Positions 1-7,981 of a stretch of DNA of 49,913 nt are shown here, piece by piece (the first letter of the stretch is position 1; each line of letters starts with the position of its first letter). Below the pieces are notes generated by a model, which was not told the DNA's origin, made no database searches, and saw only the letters and a list, made by a program, of their open reading frames with translations. Origin of the DNA: Pseudomonadota bacterium (GTDB taxonomy: Bacteria > Pseudomonadota > Alphaproteobacteria > Rhizobiales > Rhizobiaceae); contig JAEWPB010000014.1 in assembly GCA_023399465.1 (NCBI GenBank), positions 1 to 49,913 of the forward strand, read 5' to 3'. The position numbers and the translations under genes were made by a program.

Positions 1-496
1 CGATGCTGACGAAGCCGCTGCGGTCGCTGTCTTCGAGAGCGTAGCGCAGGCGCAGCTTGCCGACATTGATCGGCACGCCGGATACGTCGCTGCTGTTGGT
101 GTCCGGCACGTCGATCTCGGTGATCGAATAGCGGGTCAGCATGTCCACCGACGCGTCGGCGGTTTCCCGACCACCCGGCTGGCTGATCGGCAGCGTCAGA
201 TAGATGACGGCGTTGCGGACACTCTCGTTGAGCTGCAGGGGCGCGAGCGCGGCGCCGTTGCCGGGAAGCGAAAATGGCGTACCGTCGGGAAACACACCGG
301 ATGCGCGCTCGACGCCGAACCGGCCAATGGTCAGGAGTTCCCGGTTCAGCCGGAGCTCCGTCAGGCCCCAGGCGTGGGGACGGAGCGCCCGGGTGCGGTC
401 GCGCAGCATGCGTTCGGCGTACCGGCTTTCCTGCTGGAAATGCTGGGCACGGATGAACATGCCTTCGGACCAAATCACCTTGTCATCGAACGGCAT
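1..496 (-). CDS. tssK: TssK, T6SS baseplate subunit (5' part; runs off the left edge)
   Basis: The minus strand opens with ATG at 496 behind a GGAGGTGCGG ribosome site. It translates as MPFDDKVIWSEGMFIRAQHF and continues open to base 1, giving about 165 codons. The start, with 'WSEGMF(L/I)RxQHFQQ', is the hallmark N-terminus of TssK (ImpJ/VasE), the trimeric baseplate protein that links the T6SS baseplate to the TssLM membrane complex and binds ClpV-independent sheath precursors through TssFG. Full-length TssK is usually about 440-450 residues, so roughly a third is present. It lies 74 bp after tssJ on the same strand. TssL and TssM normally follow, outside this window. Family identity is secure. 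The missing C-terminal half cannot be judged. Confidence 0.93.
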   Translation of the reverse strand, partial: MPFDDKVIWSEGMFIRAQHFQQESRYAERMLRDRTRALRPHAWGLTELRLNRELLTIGRFGVERASGVFPDGTPFSLPGNGAALAPLQLNESVRNAVIYLTLPISQPGGRETADASVDMLTRYSITEIDVPDTNSSDVSGVPINVGKLRLRYALEDSDRSGFVSI

Positions 497-570
497 CCGC
501 ACCTCCCATACCGGAACGGCGCCCTCTCGCGGCGGGTGATGAGGTCCGGTGGCTGTTCAACATATCCATC

Positions 571-1134
571 TCAATCCTGTGGCCCGAGTTCGACGGCAAG
601 TGTCTTGAGGTCCGCCTTCAGCTTGAAACGCTTGTCACCTTGCATGCCGACCATCGCCCGCCACTTGGCGAGCTCAAAATTGCGGTATCCGACGACCACG
701 GCAACGATCGTCGTGCCTTCCTTCAGCTCGGTCTTGATCCGCTCCATCCCGCCCGGCGCCAGGTAGAGTTCCGTCTTGCCGAGCATCGTTGGGCCGAGGG
801 TCTTTTCATCCTCCTCCCACAATTGCCGGAAGCTGGCATTGGCGAAGGCGGTCTCACCGTTCAGCTGATAGACCCGCATCACCACCGGGGAGGGCACGCC
901 ATCTGGCCCCGGATTGACCAGCGGCGAGGCGACCGAGATGAGGTCGATGCTTGCAGCCGTCGGCGCGGGCTTGATCTCGATTTCCGTCGGTGGCGGCTTG
1001 TCGCCGCCGAGAACGCCGCAGGCGGAAAGGGTTGCGGCGAGTGCCAGCATCAGCACGGCCCGTGCGAAACCACCACGGCGGCTTCGCCATGCTGCGGGGG
1101 AACTGATGCTGAGGGGCAGTGCCGCTGAGTTCAA
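571..1134 (-). CDS. tssJ: TssJ, T6SS outer-membrane lipoprotein
   Basis: A 187-aa precursor with an N-terminal basic and hydrophobic stretch ending in the lipobox L-S-A-C (Cys at about residue 39), followed by a short linker. It then has the beta-sandwich sequence typical of TssJ (SciN/VasD), with 'SPVVMRVYQL' and 'ELYLAPG' blocks. TssJ is anchored in the inner leaflet of the outer membrane and binds the periplasmic end of TssM. The ATG at 1134 overlaps the end of the FHA gene (stop at 1131) by four bases, indicating translational coupling. The signal region is rather long (about 38 residues), so a start a few codons further in is possible. Order FHA-tssJ-tssK fits T6SS operons of proteobacteria. 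Confidence 0.92.
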   Translation of the reverse strand: MNSAALPLSISSPAAWRSRRGGFARAVLMLALAATLSACGVLGGDKPPPTEIEIKPAPTAASIDLISVASPLVNPGPDGVPSPVVMRVYQLNGETAFANASFRQLWEEDEKTLGPTMLGKTELYLAPGGMERIKTELKEGTTIVAVVVGYRNFELAKWRAMVGMQGDKRFKLKADLKTLAVELGPQD

Positions 1135-1901
1135 CTGGCGGTCTCCTCGCCAAGTAGCTCACACAGCCGATTGAGGAAGCGTTCACGCTCCTCTCCAGGC
1201 AAAATCAACACCGCCTTCTCCACTGCTCGCACCAGCGCCCGTGAATCGATCCGGGCCGCACCGTCACGTAGTCTCGCAACTCCACTGCCGGAAGTTGATA
1301 ACGGGTTGTCGGTGTCACTGCCAAAAAAGCTTCCGGATTTTCCGTCAACTGCTGGTATATCCACAGATTTTGCAAGCGTTGCGGTTGGAGTATCCGAAAG
1401 CCACCAGTCCTGCAGCGTTGACGGTGCGGCGGCCTCCGCTGCCTTGGGCTGGCTTTCCGGAACTGCCGTGGGGCCGGTCGCGGCCGCGGTTCCGGCTTGT
1501 CCGAACGGCCCGGCGGGGAAGCCCAGGTCCGGGGCGAGGGACGGCGAGGCGGTCGCGGTCGTTGTGGCGGCGGTGTCCTTGAAGCTCACGCGGATGACGG
1601 CCTGGCCGATCGTCAGCTCGTCTCCGTGCGCGAGCGGCTGTGCCATTCCATGCGCGATCGGGGCTCCGTTGACGGCAACGCCATTGACCGACATGTCGAT
1701 CAGCGAGAAGCCCGTGCTGTCGCGTTCGATCCGGCAGTGCGCCTTGGATATGACGCGATCTGCATCCGGAAGGACCCAGTCCGCCTCCGCCGAGCGACCG
1801 ATGACCAGATTGTCACCGTCGACGGTCCTGGAAGGCTGCGTGTCGGGAAACAGGGTCGGATTCGTCAGCTCAAGTCGCAGTTTCATCGCCCCCACAGTCA
1901 T
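1131..1901 (-). CDS. FHA-domain protein of the T6SS (TagH/ImpI-like)
   Basis: A 256-aa protein. Residues about 10-100 form a forkhead-associated domain with the canonical 'IGRS' (about 34-37), 'ISKAHCRI' and 'VNGVAVNG' motifs that bind phosphothreonine. A low-complexity Ala/Pro/Thr linker follows (about 115-200), then a short helical tail (LVRAVEKAVLILPGEER). T6SS FHA proteins (Fha1, TagH, ImpI) read Thr phosphorylation by PpkA-type kinases and trigger assembly. Here the protein is short compared with TagH proteins of 400 or more residues, and no Ser/Thr kinase gene is in the window. A GGGGAC site sits 7 bases before the ATG at 1901. It overlaps tssJ by 4 bp and has a sigma70-like promoter candidate directly upstream. 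Confidence 0.85.
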   Translation of the reverse strand: MTVGAMKLRLELTNPTLFPDTQPSRTVDGDNLVIGRSAEADWVLPDADRVISKAHCRIERDSTGFSLIDMSVNGVAVNGAPIAHGMAQPLAHGDELTIGQAVIRVSFKDTAATTTATASPSLAPDLGFPAGPFGQAGTAAATGPTAVPESQPKAAEAAAPSTLQDWWLSDTPTATLAKSVDIPAVDGKSGSFFGSDTDNPLSTSGSGVARLRDGAARIDSRALVRAVEKAVLILPGEERERFLNRLCELLGEETAS

Positions 1902-1929
1902 CAGATGTCCCCGAATCAGCCATGCATGA

Positions 1930-1956
1930 ATTCTAGCCGCCTCCAGCTTTTGTCAA
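1930..1956 (-). promoter_or_regulatory. Candidate sigma70-type promoter for fha-tssJ-tssK
   Basis: On the minus strand, TTGACA (1956-1951) and TAGAAT (1935-1930) are separated by 15 bp, about 30 bp before the FHA start. Both hexamers are near consensus, but the spacer is shorter than the usual 16-18 bp. Immediately upstream, an inverted repeat (GCCCA-ATAC-TGGGC at 1960-1973, nested inside GCTTTTG/CAAAAGC arms) could be an operator or a weak terminator for the preceding methyltransferase gene. Confidence 0.4.
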
Positions 1957-2066
1957 ACGGCCCAATACTGGGCAAAAGCAGGCGGGTGCATAAACGAGGA
2001 GCTGATACGCTGTCTGGCTTGCTCGGAACTGACCTTGCGATCGCGGGGTGGTCTGGTGCGCGGGAT

Positions 2067-3164
2067 CTAGGCCGGCGCACCGGTATTCGGGTGGTTGCGG
2101 GCAACGGTGAGGAGAGCCGAATAGTGCATCACCGAGCGGTCGTGCAGTCGCACCTGCCAGGCCACTTCGCGTGCCGGCCCGCACTGCCGCAAGCCGCCGG
2201 CCGACAGCGGGCCGTCGGAAAGCAACATGGCGAGGATCGCCTCGGGGTCGCCGCCATGGGGTGCGCGTTGCGAATGGCCCCCGAGCCAGGCTTCCGGCGG
2301 CGTCACATGGCCGCTCCAGTCGAACGGGATCGAAAGCAGTGCCTTACCATCAGCTGTCAGCACGCGGCTTATTTCGATCAGCGCTGCCCGCGGATCGCGG
2401 ACGCAGTCGAGCACGTTCATCGCGGAGGCCAATGCGAAGGATCCTGAAGAAAACGGGAGCGCCAGCACATCGCAGATCCACACGTCGTTGAGGGCGGCGG
2501 TGTCGTGATCGAGTGCGAAGCGACGTCTTTCGTAGACGAGGCCTGCTCGCTTAAGGGAATAGTCGGCGCGTTTCTCGACTGCGGCCTTGCGTCCGACCCG
2601 TGCCAGCGGCACCGAGATGTCGATGCCGAGAACCTGCCGCCCGGTGGTCCTGGCGAGCTCTACGACGGTCCGTCCGGCACCGCAGCCGATATCAAGGATC
2701 GGGCCATCCGGCAGATCGTCTCCGACAAGCGTCAGGCCCTCGTGAAGGTTGCGTGCAAGGCAGCCCGGCCTGGTGTCGCCGGGCACCCGCCCGGGTCCGT
2801 CCGGGTCGCAGTCTCCCCAGTGGTCCCACATGTAGGACGACACGTGCTGGCGCAGCGAATCGACACCGCTGCCTAGGCCGGCGGCGTCACCGAGCAGGCT
2901 CTCGACCGCCGGCGTCAGGTCGTCGCGCGCCATCAGGAAAAAGAGATTGTCCTGCACGTAGCGGCGCACGTCGGGCACCAGCACGGGCATGCCGTCGATG
3001 ATCGGGTATTCGGCACCGCATGCGGAGCATCCGAGCACCCCGGCGATGATATCTTCGTTGCGTTCCGCTTCGACGAGGGAAATGCCAAGCGGCGAGAGCG
3101 TGCCGGCGAGCGTGCGGCAAACGGGGCAGACCGGCCGCAGCGCGGAAAAATGCGAAAGGCGCAT
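2067..3164 (-). CDS. SAM-dependent methyltransferase with N-terminal zinc-ribbon, T6SS-associated
   Basis: A 365-aa protein. Residues 13-16 (CPVC) and about 46-49 (CSAC) form a Trm112-like four-cysteine zinc site. A class I methyltransferase fold follows, with motif I 'ILDIGCGAGRT' near residue 158, an acidic motif II (VLGIDIS) and a motif-IV-like 'DVLALPFSSGSFALASAMNV'. This resembles Methyltransf_11 enzymes. The target is unknown. The gene is locked inside the T6SS locus: its ATG at 3164 follows the PAAR stop (3166) by one base and it precedes the FHA gene by 165 bp. Co-location implies modification of a T6SS component, cargo or small molecule, but that is inference. No truncation or frameshift is visible. 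Confidence 0.8.
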   Translation of the reverse strand: MRLSHFSALRPVCPVCRTLAGTLSPLGISLVEAERNEDIIAGVLGCSACGAEYPIIDGMPVLVPDVRRYVQDNLFFLMARDDLTPAVESLLGDAAGLGSGVDSLRQHVSSYMWDHWGDCDPDGPGRVPGDTRPGCLARNLHEGLTLVGDDLPDGPILDIGCGAGRTVVELARTTGRQVLGIDISVPLARVGRKAAVEKRADYSLKRAGLVYERRRFALDHDTAALNDVWICDVLALPFSSGSFALASAMNVLDCVRDPRAALIEISRVLTADGKALLSIPFDWSGHVTPPEAWLGGHSQRAPHGGDPEAILAMLLSDGPLSAGGLRQCGPAREVAWQVRLHDRSVMHYSALLTVARNHPNTGAPA

Positions 3165-3165
3165 G

Positions 3166-3546
3166 TCAGCCGCCGATCATCACGGTGGGGCAGCCGGGCG
3201 GCAGGATCTTGCCAACGGGGCTCGGGATCGGCGCGACACAGGTGGCGTGGCTTGACATGTCATTGATACGGGCGGCGGGCATGTTGCCGATCAGTACTGA
3301 CGAAGAACCCATGGCGATCATGCCGGGGCCACCGGGAACGCAGCCAGCCAGCACGCAGGGTGCGGTCATGTCGGTCAGTCGCGCCGCAGGCATGTTGCCG
3401 ACGAGGACGGTCGGCTGGCCGGTGACGATGGCGAGCGGCATCGCCGGATGCGGATGAGGGGTCGGAACAGGTGCGGCCGGGTGAATCGGGGCATGGCAAT
3501 GCGGGGCATCCTGCAGTACCAGATCGCCCATGCGGGCAGCATTCAT
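3166..3546 (-). CDS. PAAR-domain spike tip protein
   Basis: A 126-aa protein made of PAAR repeats. The phrases 'VLVGNMPAARLTDMTAPC' (about residues 47-64) and 'VLIGNMPAARINDMSSH' (about 84-100) are two internal copies, and a His/Pro-rich N-terminus (HCHAPIH...HPHP) adds further zinc ligands. PAAR proteins fold into a cone that sharpens the VgrG trimer and often carry effectors. This one has no C-terminal toxin extension, so it is a bare tip that may recruit cargo non-covalently. A GGGAG site lies 7 bases before the ATG. It sits between the SpoIIE/HATPase regulator (13-bp gap) and the methyltransferase (1-bp gap) in an apparent operon, away from vgrG, which is on the opposite strand. Confidence 0.9.
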   Translation of the reverse strand: MNAARMGDLVLQDAPHCHAPIHPAAPVPTPHPHPAMPLAIVTGQPTVLVGNMPAARLTDMTAPCVLAGCVPGGPGMIAMGSSSVLIGNMPAARINDMSSHATCVAPIPSPVGKILPPGCPTVMIGG

Positions 3547-3559
3547 AGAAGATCTCCCA

Positions 3560-4570
3560 TCAACTCTCGAACGCCTTCGTCAGCGTCAGAATGTTCCAGC
3601 CACTACTGCGAGTGTATTCGACGGTGTCAACCAGGGTGCGCACGAAATGCATGCCGAGCCCGCCGAGCTGGCGCTCATCGAGATCGAGGGACAAATCGGG
3701 TTCGGGCACGCCGAGCGGATCGAAAGCGATACCCTCGTCGCGAACCTCGATCGAGAACCGCCCTGGATCGATCGCAAGGGAGACGAGAATCTCCTGGTGG
3801 CGACTGTCCGGGAAGCCGTAGTTGATGGAGTTCGTCAGGATCTCGTCGAGGGCGATGTCCATGCCATCGAGAATGTCGTCCGGGACACTGTGACGTTCGA
3901 GAAAGCGGCGCGCATCGACGAGAAGCTGGGGGATCGCGTGTTGCTCGTTCACGAGAGATAGCGTCGTCCGGGTAGCATCCTTGCCCGGCATCTTGAAGAG
4001 CAGGGCGCAGCCAGCACCCGAGGGAGAATTGTCGAGAACAGGATCGGCAAGGGCGGCAAGGCCGGTCTCGGGCACCGTGGCTGATCCCAGGTCGCCGATC
4101 TCGCCTGCGGTGATCCAGACGAGGGTGTCAGGCGGCAGGCGTGCCGGCAATGGCGCATCCGCATCGGCGGCAAGCGTCACCCTGGCATCGCCGAGCGTCG
4201 CCGCGTCGATCGCGCCGCTCGACGTGTCGAGCCGCACGAGAGCGAGATCCGGCGCGGGTGCTCCGACAAGCGCTTTCATCGTGTCCAGGGCCGCTTGCGG
4301 ATCGCCGAGCCGGGCGATGCAGATGTGCATGAGCTGACGCAACGACGAGGCCCGCAGGGCATCTTCGAGCCCCACGCCCGGAAGCCGGGCAGTACAAGCG
4401 ACGACCGTGCGGGCGTCGAGCCACTGATAGTCGAAAAATGCTGTGTGCGAGGCCGGCGCGGCCGTGCCGCCGCTCAGCTCCACGTCCCTGCGGACCGGGA
4501 AACGGCGCGGTTGAAGGCTTTGGCGCGCCAGCGCCGCCAGTTCATTGCGAAGCGGAATGTCAATTCCCAT
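3560..4570 (-). CDS. Degenerate SpoIIE-like domain fused to RsbW-like HATPase (partner-switching regulator)
   Basis: The C-terminal ~130 residues are a GHKL ATPase of the anti-sigma kinase type: N-box 'ALDEILTNSINYGF', G1 'VRDEGIAFDP' and G2 'GGLGMHFVR'. The preceding ~200 residues follow the layout of SpoIIE/PP2M phosphatases (DYQWLDA, LPGVGLEDALRASSL, LALVRLDTSSGAI, LPPDTLVWITAG). The metal-binding aspartates appear lost: GDVSGKG has become TARLPGVG and TDG has become TAG. Family knowledge says such kinases phosphorylate a STAS partner, and one is encoded divergently at 4736. I chose the ATG at 4570 (336 aa, GGAG about 11 bases upstream). A GTG at 4618 in the same frame would add 16 residues but has no spaced ribosome site. 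It heads the PAAR-methyltransferase gene set. Confidence 0.78.
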   Translation of the reverse strand: MGIDIPLRNELAALARQSLQPRRFPVRRDVELSGGTAAPASHTAFFDYQWLDARTVVACTARLPGVGLEDALRASSLRQLMHICIARLGDPQAALDTMKALVGAPAPDLALVRLDTSSGAIDAATLGDARVTLAADADAPLPARLPPDTLVWITAGEIGDLGSATVPETGLAALADPVLDNSPSGAGCALLFKMPGKDATRTTLSLVNEQHAIPQLLVDARRFLERHSVPDDILDGMDIALDEILTNSINYGFPDSRHQEILVSLAIDPGRFSIEVRDEGIAFDPLGVPEPDLSLDLDERQLGGLGMHFVRTLVDTVEYTRSSGWNILTLTKAFES

Positions 4571-4735
4571 CCGATCGAGATCTCCGATGCACCCAGTGGA
4601 TGCCGCAAGTTGAAACACCTTCTGAAATTATTAGTAAAGTTGAGGCAATTTCTGAAAAAAATCGATGCCAAGCCGGCGATGGCCTTCATGAAAGCGCCAA
4701 CGCCGAGCCAATTTGCAAACTGGGGTTGTTGTCGC

Positions 4736-5065
4736 ATGAACATTACCGAGAGCCGCCGAGAGGGCAATCTGATCGTTGCGCCGGATGGGAGAATCGACAG
4801 TCTGACGTCTTCGACGTTCGACCGGCACCTGTCCGCCGTCATCGATCGCGGCGACACCAGTCTCATCATCGACCTGACGAATCTGGAGTACATCAGCAGC
4901 ACCGGCCTGTCGGCGTTTCTCGGGGCTGCCAAGAAGATCAAGGCTGCCGGCGGCCGCATGGCGCTCGTTGGTCTTAACAGCCGCATCCGGCTCGTTTTCG
5001 AGATGAGTGGTTTTTTAAGGCTGTTTCCGATTTTCCCGACGGTGGATGCTGCATTCGGCAGTTGA
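4736..5065 (+). CDS. STAS-domain anti-sigma factor antagonist-like protein
   Basis: A 109-aa single-domain protein of the SpoIIAA/RsbV type: 'VAPDGRIDSLTSSTFDRHL', then 'LIIDLTNLEYISSTGLSAFL', containing the conserved helix-capping Ser (ISSTGLS, about residues 54-60) that is the usual phosphorylation site. In partner switching, the unphosphorylated STAS protein sequesters its kinase; phosphorylation releases it. The kinase candidate is the divergently encoded HATPase at 3560-4570. It is followed 138 bp later by clpV on the same strand, so it heads the tube/sheath arm. I chose the ATG at 4736 because the STAS fold starts there; an upstream ATG at 4688 adds 16 non-homologous residues. Confidence 0.85.
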   Translation: MNITESRREGNLIVAPDGRIDSLTSSTFDRHLSAVIDRGDTSLIIDLTNLEYISSTGLSAFLGAAKKIKAAGGRMALVGLNSRIRLVFEMSGFLRLFPIFPTVDAAFGS

Positions 5066-5203
5066 CCCGAAATTCGTCATGGACAGGTTATGGTTGAGCC
5101 CATATCGTCCGCGCCGAGATTCGTCTTTCTGTTGAAAAATTACACTTTTTAGCGTTGCGATTGTTTTATCTGGCCGGACGAGGGTCGGGAGGGGAGTGTT
5201 TAA

Positions 5204-7903
5204 TTGCTAAACGTCGACTTGCAGTCCCTCATTGGACGATTGAACAAACATCTGAAATCCTCGCTTGAAGGTGCCGTCGGCCTGACCTTGTCCCGTACGC
5301 ACTACAACGTGGAAATCGAGCACTGGCTGATCAAGCTGATCGAAGCGGGCGATAACGACGTTGCCAGGATTTTCAAACACTTTGAACTCGACAGCGGCAA
5401 GGTTCTGGCGGATCTGACGAAGGTCCTCGATCGCCTGAAGACCGGAAACAGCCGTTCGCCGGCGCTTGCACCGAACATCGTGAAGTGGGTCCGCGAGGCC
5501 TGGATCTACGCGTCGCTGCAATTCAACGAGACGACGCTGCGAAGCGGGCACCTCATGGTCGCGCTGCTGTGCGACGACGCGCTTTCGGCGCTTGCGCGCG
5601 ATGCGTCTTCGCAATTCGCCAAGATCAATTCGGAAACGCTGCGCACGACGCTGTTGAACCTCGTCGAGGGCAGCAGCGAAACCGGCAGTCCGGCTGCATC
5701 CGGTAGGGGCGGTGCCGTGTCCGGAGATGGCGATCGTCCGCGGGCGGTGGCTGGCGGATCGGCCCTCGATCAGTACACGATCAACCTGACGGCGCGGGCG
5801 CGCGAGGGCAAGATCGATCCGGTTCTCGGCCGTGACGCCGAAACGCGCCAGATCATCGACGTGCTGACCCGTCGCCGCCAGAACAACCCGATCCTGACCG
5901 GCGAGGCCGGCGTGGGCAAGACGGCCGTGGTCGAAGGTTTCGCGCTCAAAATCGCTGCCGGGGACGTGCCGCCGGCGCTGCGCGATGTCGAGCTGCTGTC
6001 GCTCGATCTCGGCCTCCTCCAGGCCGGCGCCGGGATGAAGGGTGAGTTTGAAAACCGCCTGAAGAACGTCATCGAGGAGGTCAAGGCCTCCGCCAAGCCG
6101 ATCATCATGTTCATCGACGAGGCTCATACGCTGATCGGTGCCGGCGGTGCTGCCGGCCAGAACGACGCCGCGAACCTGCTCAAGCCGGCGCTGGCGCGTG
6201 GCGAGATGCGCACGATCGCGGCCACGACCTGGGCGGAGTACAAGAAGTACTTCGAACGCGATCCCGCCCTGACGCGTCGTTTCCAGGTCGTGAAGGTCGA
6301 TGAGCCGAGTGACGAAACCGCCATCGCAATGATGCGCGGCCTGGTTCCTACGCTGGAGCGCCATCATGGCGTCCGCATTCTGTCCGAGGCCGTCGAGGAT
6401 GCGGTGCGCCTGTCGCGTCGCTATATCCCGAGCCGTCAGCTGCCCGACAAGGCGGTCAGCCTGCTGGATACCGCCTGCGGCCGCGTGGCGATCGCCAGCC
6501 ATGCCGTGCCGGCCGCCATCGAGGATCGCAAGCGTCGTATCGAGATGCTCGATACCGATCTTGGCGTCCTCAGCCGCGAGGCGAAGATTGGCGCCGATCA
6601 TTCCGAGCGCGTGGGGGCGCTCGAGGCCGATCGGGCAAAGACGATGCTGGAGCTCGAAGAGCTCGAAGCCAGGTGGGAAAAGGAGCGCACGCTCGTCTCG
6701 CGGGTTCGCGAATTGCACGATGCCCTCTCCGCAGATGAAGCGACCGAGCAGTCGCCGGATGCCCTTCGCCCCGAACTCGCCGTCGTCAATGCCGAATTGC
6801 GCGAACTCCAGGGCGAAACGCCGCTGGTGCCGGTCACCGTCGACAGCCAGGCGATCGCCGAGGTCGTCGGTAACTGGACCGGAATTCCGGTCGGTCGCAT
6901 GGTTGCGAACGAAATCAAGACGATCATGGGGCTGAAGGAGAAGCTGGAAGAGCGCGTCATCGGCCAGTCGCATGCGCTGGAAGCGATTTCGGAGACGATC
7001 CGCACCTCGCGCGCCAAGCTGATCGATCCGCGCAAGCCGATCGGCGTTTTCCTGATGGTCGGCACGTCCGGCGTCGGCAAGACCGAGACGGCACTGGCGC
7101 TGGCCGATCTTCTTTATGGCGGCGAGCAGAATCTCACCGTGATCAACATGTCCGAGTTCAAGGAAGAGCATAAGGTCTCGATGCTCGTCGGTTCGCCGCC
7201 CGGCTATGTCGGCTACGGCGAAGGCGGCGTGCTGACGGAGGCCGTGCGCCGGCGTCCCTATTCGGTCGTGCTGTTCGACGAAATGGAAAAGGCGCATCCC
7301 GGCGTCCAGGACGTGTTCTACCAGGTCTTCGACAAGGGCATGCTGCGCGACGGCGAAGGTCGCGACATCGATTTCAAGAACACGATCATCATCATGACGT
7401 CGAATGCCGGCACCGATCTCATCCATCGGCTTTGTGCCGATCCGGCAACGAGGCCGGAGCCGGAAGCGCTCGCCGAGGCACTGCGGCCGGAACTGCTCAA
7501 GACCTTCAAGCCGGCCTTCCTCGGCCGTTGCTCGATCGTTTCCTATTTCCCGCTTGCCGACGGAGTCATCCGCAAGATCGTCGAACTGCAGTTGGGGCGC
7601 ATCGCCAAGCGCTTCCAGGAAAACTACAAGGCAAGCCTCAACTGGGATCCGTCGCTGGTCGAAAGCATTGCGGCCCGGTGCACAGAGGTCGAGAGCGGCG
7701 CCCGCAATATCGAATACATCCTGTCGCGCGGATTGTTGCCACGCCTTTCCGCCCATGTGCTTTCCGTCATGGCTGAAGGCGGCGAGATTGGCGCCATCAA
7801 GGTGGTCATCGATGGCGACGGGCAGTTTCAGTTCATCGCGGATACCGGCGTGACAGCCGGCGATGAGAAGCAAGGCACCGAGGGCGGCGCCGCGGTGCAG
7901 TGA
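5204..7903 (+). CDS. tssH: ClpV (TssH), T6SS sheath-recycling AAA+ ATPase
   Basis: An 899-aa Clp/Hsp100 protein with a Clp-N domain (1-160), AAA1 with Walker A GEAGVGKT (about 233) and Walker B 'IMFIDEAH' (about 302), a middle coiled coil (about 410-540), and AAA2 with Walker A GTSGVGKT (about 620) and 'VVLFDEMEKAHPG' (about 688). The ClpV type is shown by the short N-terminus beginning MLNVDLQSLIGRLN and by the locus. It disassembles contracted TssBC sheaths in the cytoplasm for reuse. Translation starts at a TTG (5204), 7-8 bases after a GGGAGGGGAG ribosome site; no in-frame ATG lies closer. A stem-loop separates it from hcp. Confidence 0.96.
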   Translation: MLNVDLQSLIGRLNKHLKSSLEGAVGLTLSRTHYNVEIEHWLIKLIEAGDNDVARIFKHFELDSGKVLADLTKVLDRLKTGNSRSPALAPNIVKWVREAWIYASLQFNETTLRSGHLMVALLCDDALSALARDASSQFAKINSETLRTTLLNLVEGSSETGSPAASGRGGAVSGDGDRPRAVAGGSALDQYTINLTARAREGKIDPVLGRDAETRQIIDVLTRRRQNNPILTGEAGVGKTAVVEGFALKIAAGDVPPALRDVELLSLDLGLLQAGAGMKGEFENRLKNVIEEVKASAKPIIMFIDEAHTLIGAGGAAGQNDAANLLKPALARGEMRTIAATTWAEYKKYFERDPALTRRFQVVKVDEPSDETAIAMMRGLVPTLERHHGVRILSEAVEDAVRLSRRYIPSRQLPDKAVSLLDTACGRVAIASHAVPAAIEDRKRRIEMLDTDLGVLSREAKIGADHSERVGALEADRAKTMLELEELEARWEKERTLVSRVRELHDALSADEATEQSPDALRPELAVVNAELRELQGETPLVPVTVDSQAIAEVVGNWTGIPVGRMVANEIKTIMGLKEKLEERVIGQSHALEAISETIRTSRAKLIDPRKPIGVFLMVGTSGVGKTETALALADLLYGGEQNLTVINMSEFKEEHKVSMLVGSPPGYVGYGEGGVLTEAVRRRPYSVVLFDEMEKAHPGVQDVFYQVFDKGMLRDGEGRDIDFKNTIIIMTSNAGTDLIHRLCADPATRPEPEALAEALRPELLKTFKPAFLGRCSIVSYFPLADGVIRKIVELQLGRIAKRFQENYKASLNWDPSLVESIAARCTEVESGARNIEYILSRGLLPRLSAHVLSVMAEGGEIGAIKVVIDGDGQFQFIADTGVTAGDEKQGTEGGAAVQ

Positions 7904-7911
7904 CCGGTCCG

Positions 7912-7934
7912 GGTGGCCGGCAAATCCGGCCGCC
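7912..7934 (+). other. Stem-loop between clpV and hcp
   Basis: GGTGGCCGG (7912-7920) pairs with CCGGCCGCC (7926-7934), nine pairs including one G-T, over a CAAAT loop. There is no U-tract, so it is more likely an mRNA processing or stability element than a terminator. It lies 8 bp after the clpV stop and 47 bp before hcp. Confidence 0.5.
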
Positions 7935-7981
7935 TGGCTATTTGAAAGTACGAAGTTCGTGTTCAACCATTGGAGATTTTG

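Noticed and set aside
5066..5203. Sigma54 (-24/-12) promoter before clpV
   Set aside because: TGGCC at 5171 lacks a correctly spaced TTGC element, so no sigma54 site can be supported.
5207..7966. Long open frame (919 codons) on the minus strand opposite clpV
   Set aside because: It is the antisense shadow of the GC-rich clpV gene; the translation has no recognisable domain and a His/Arg/Asp-rich composition typical of shadows.
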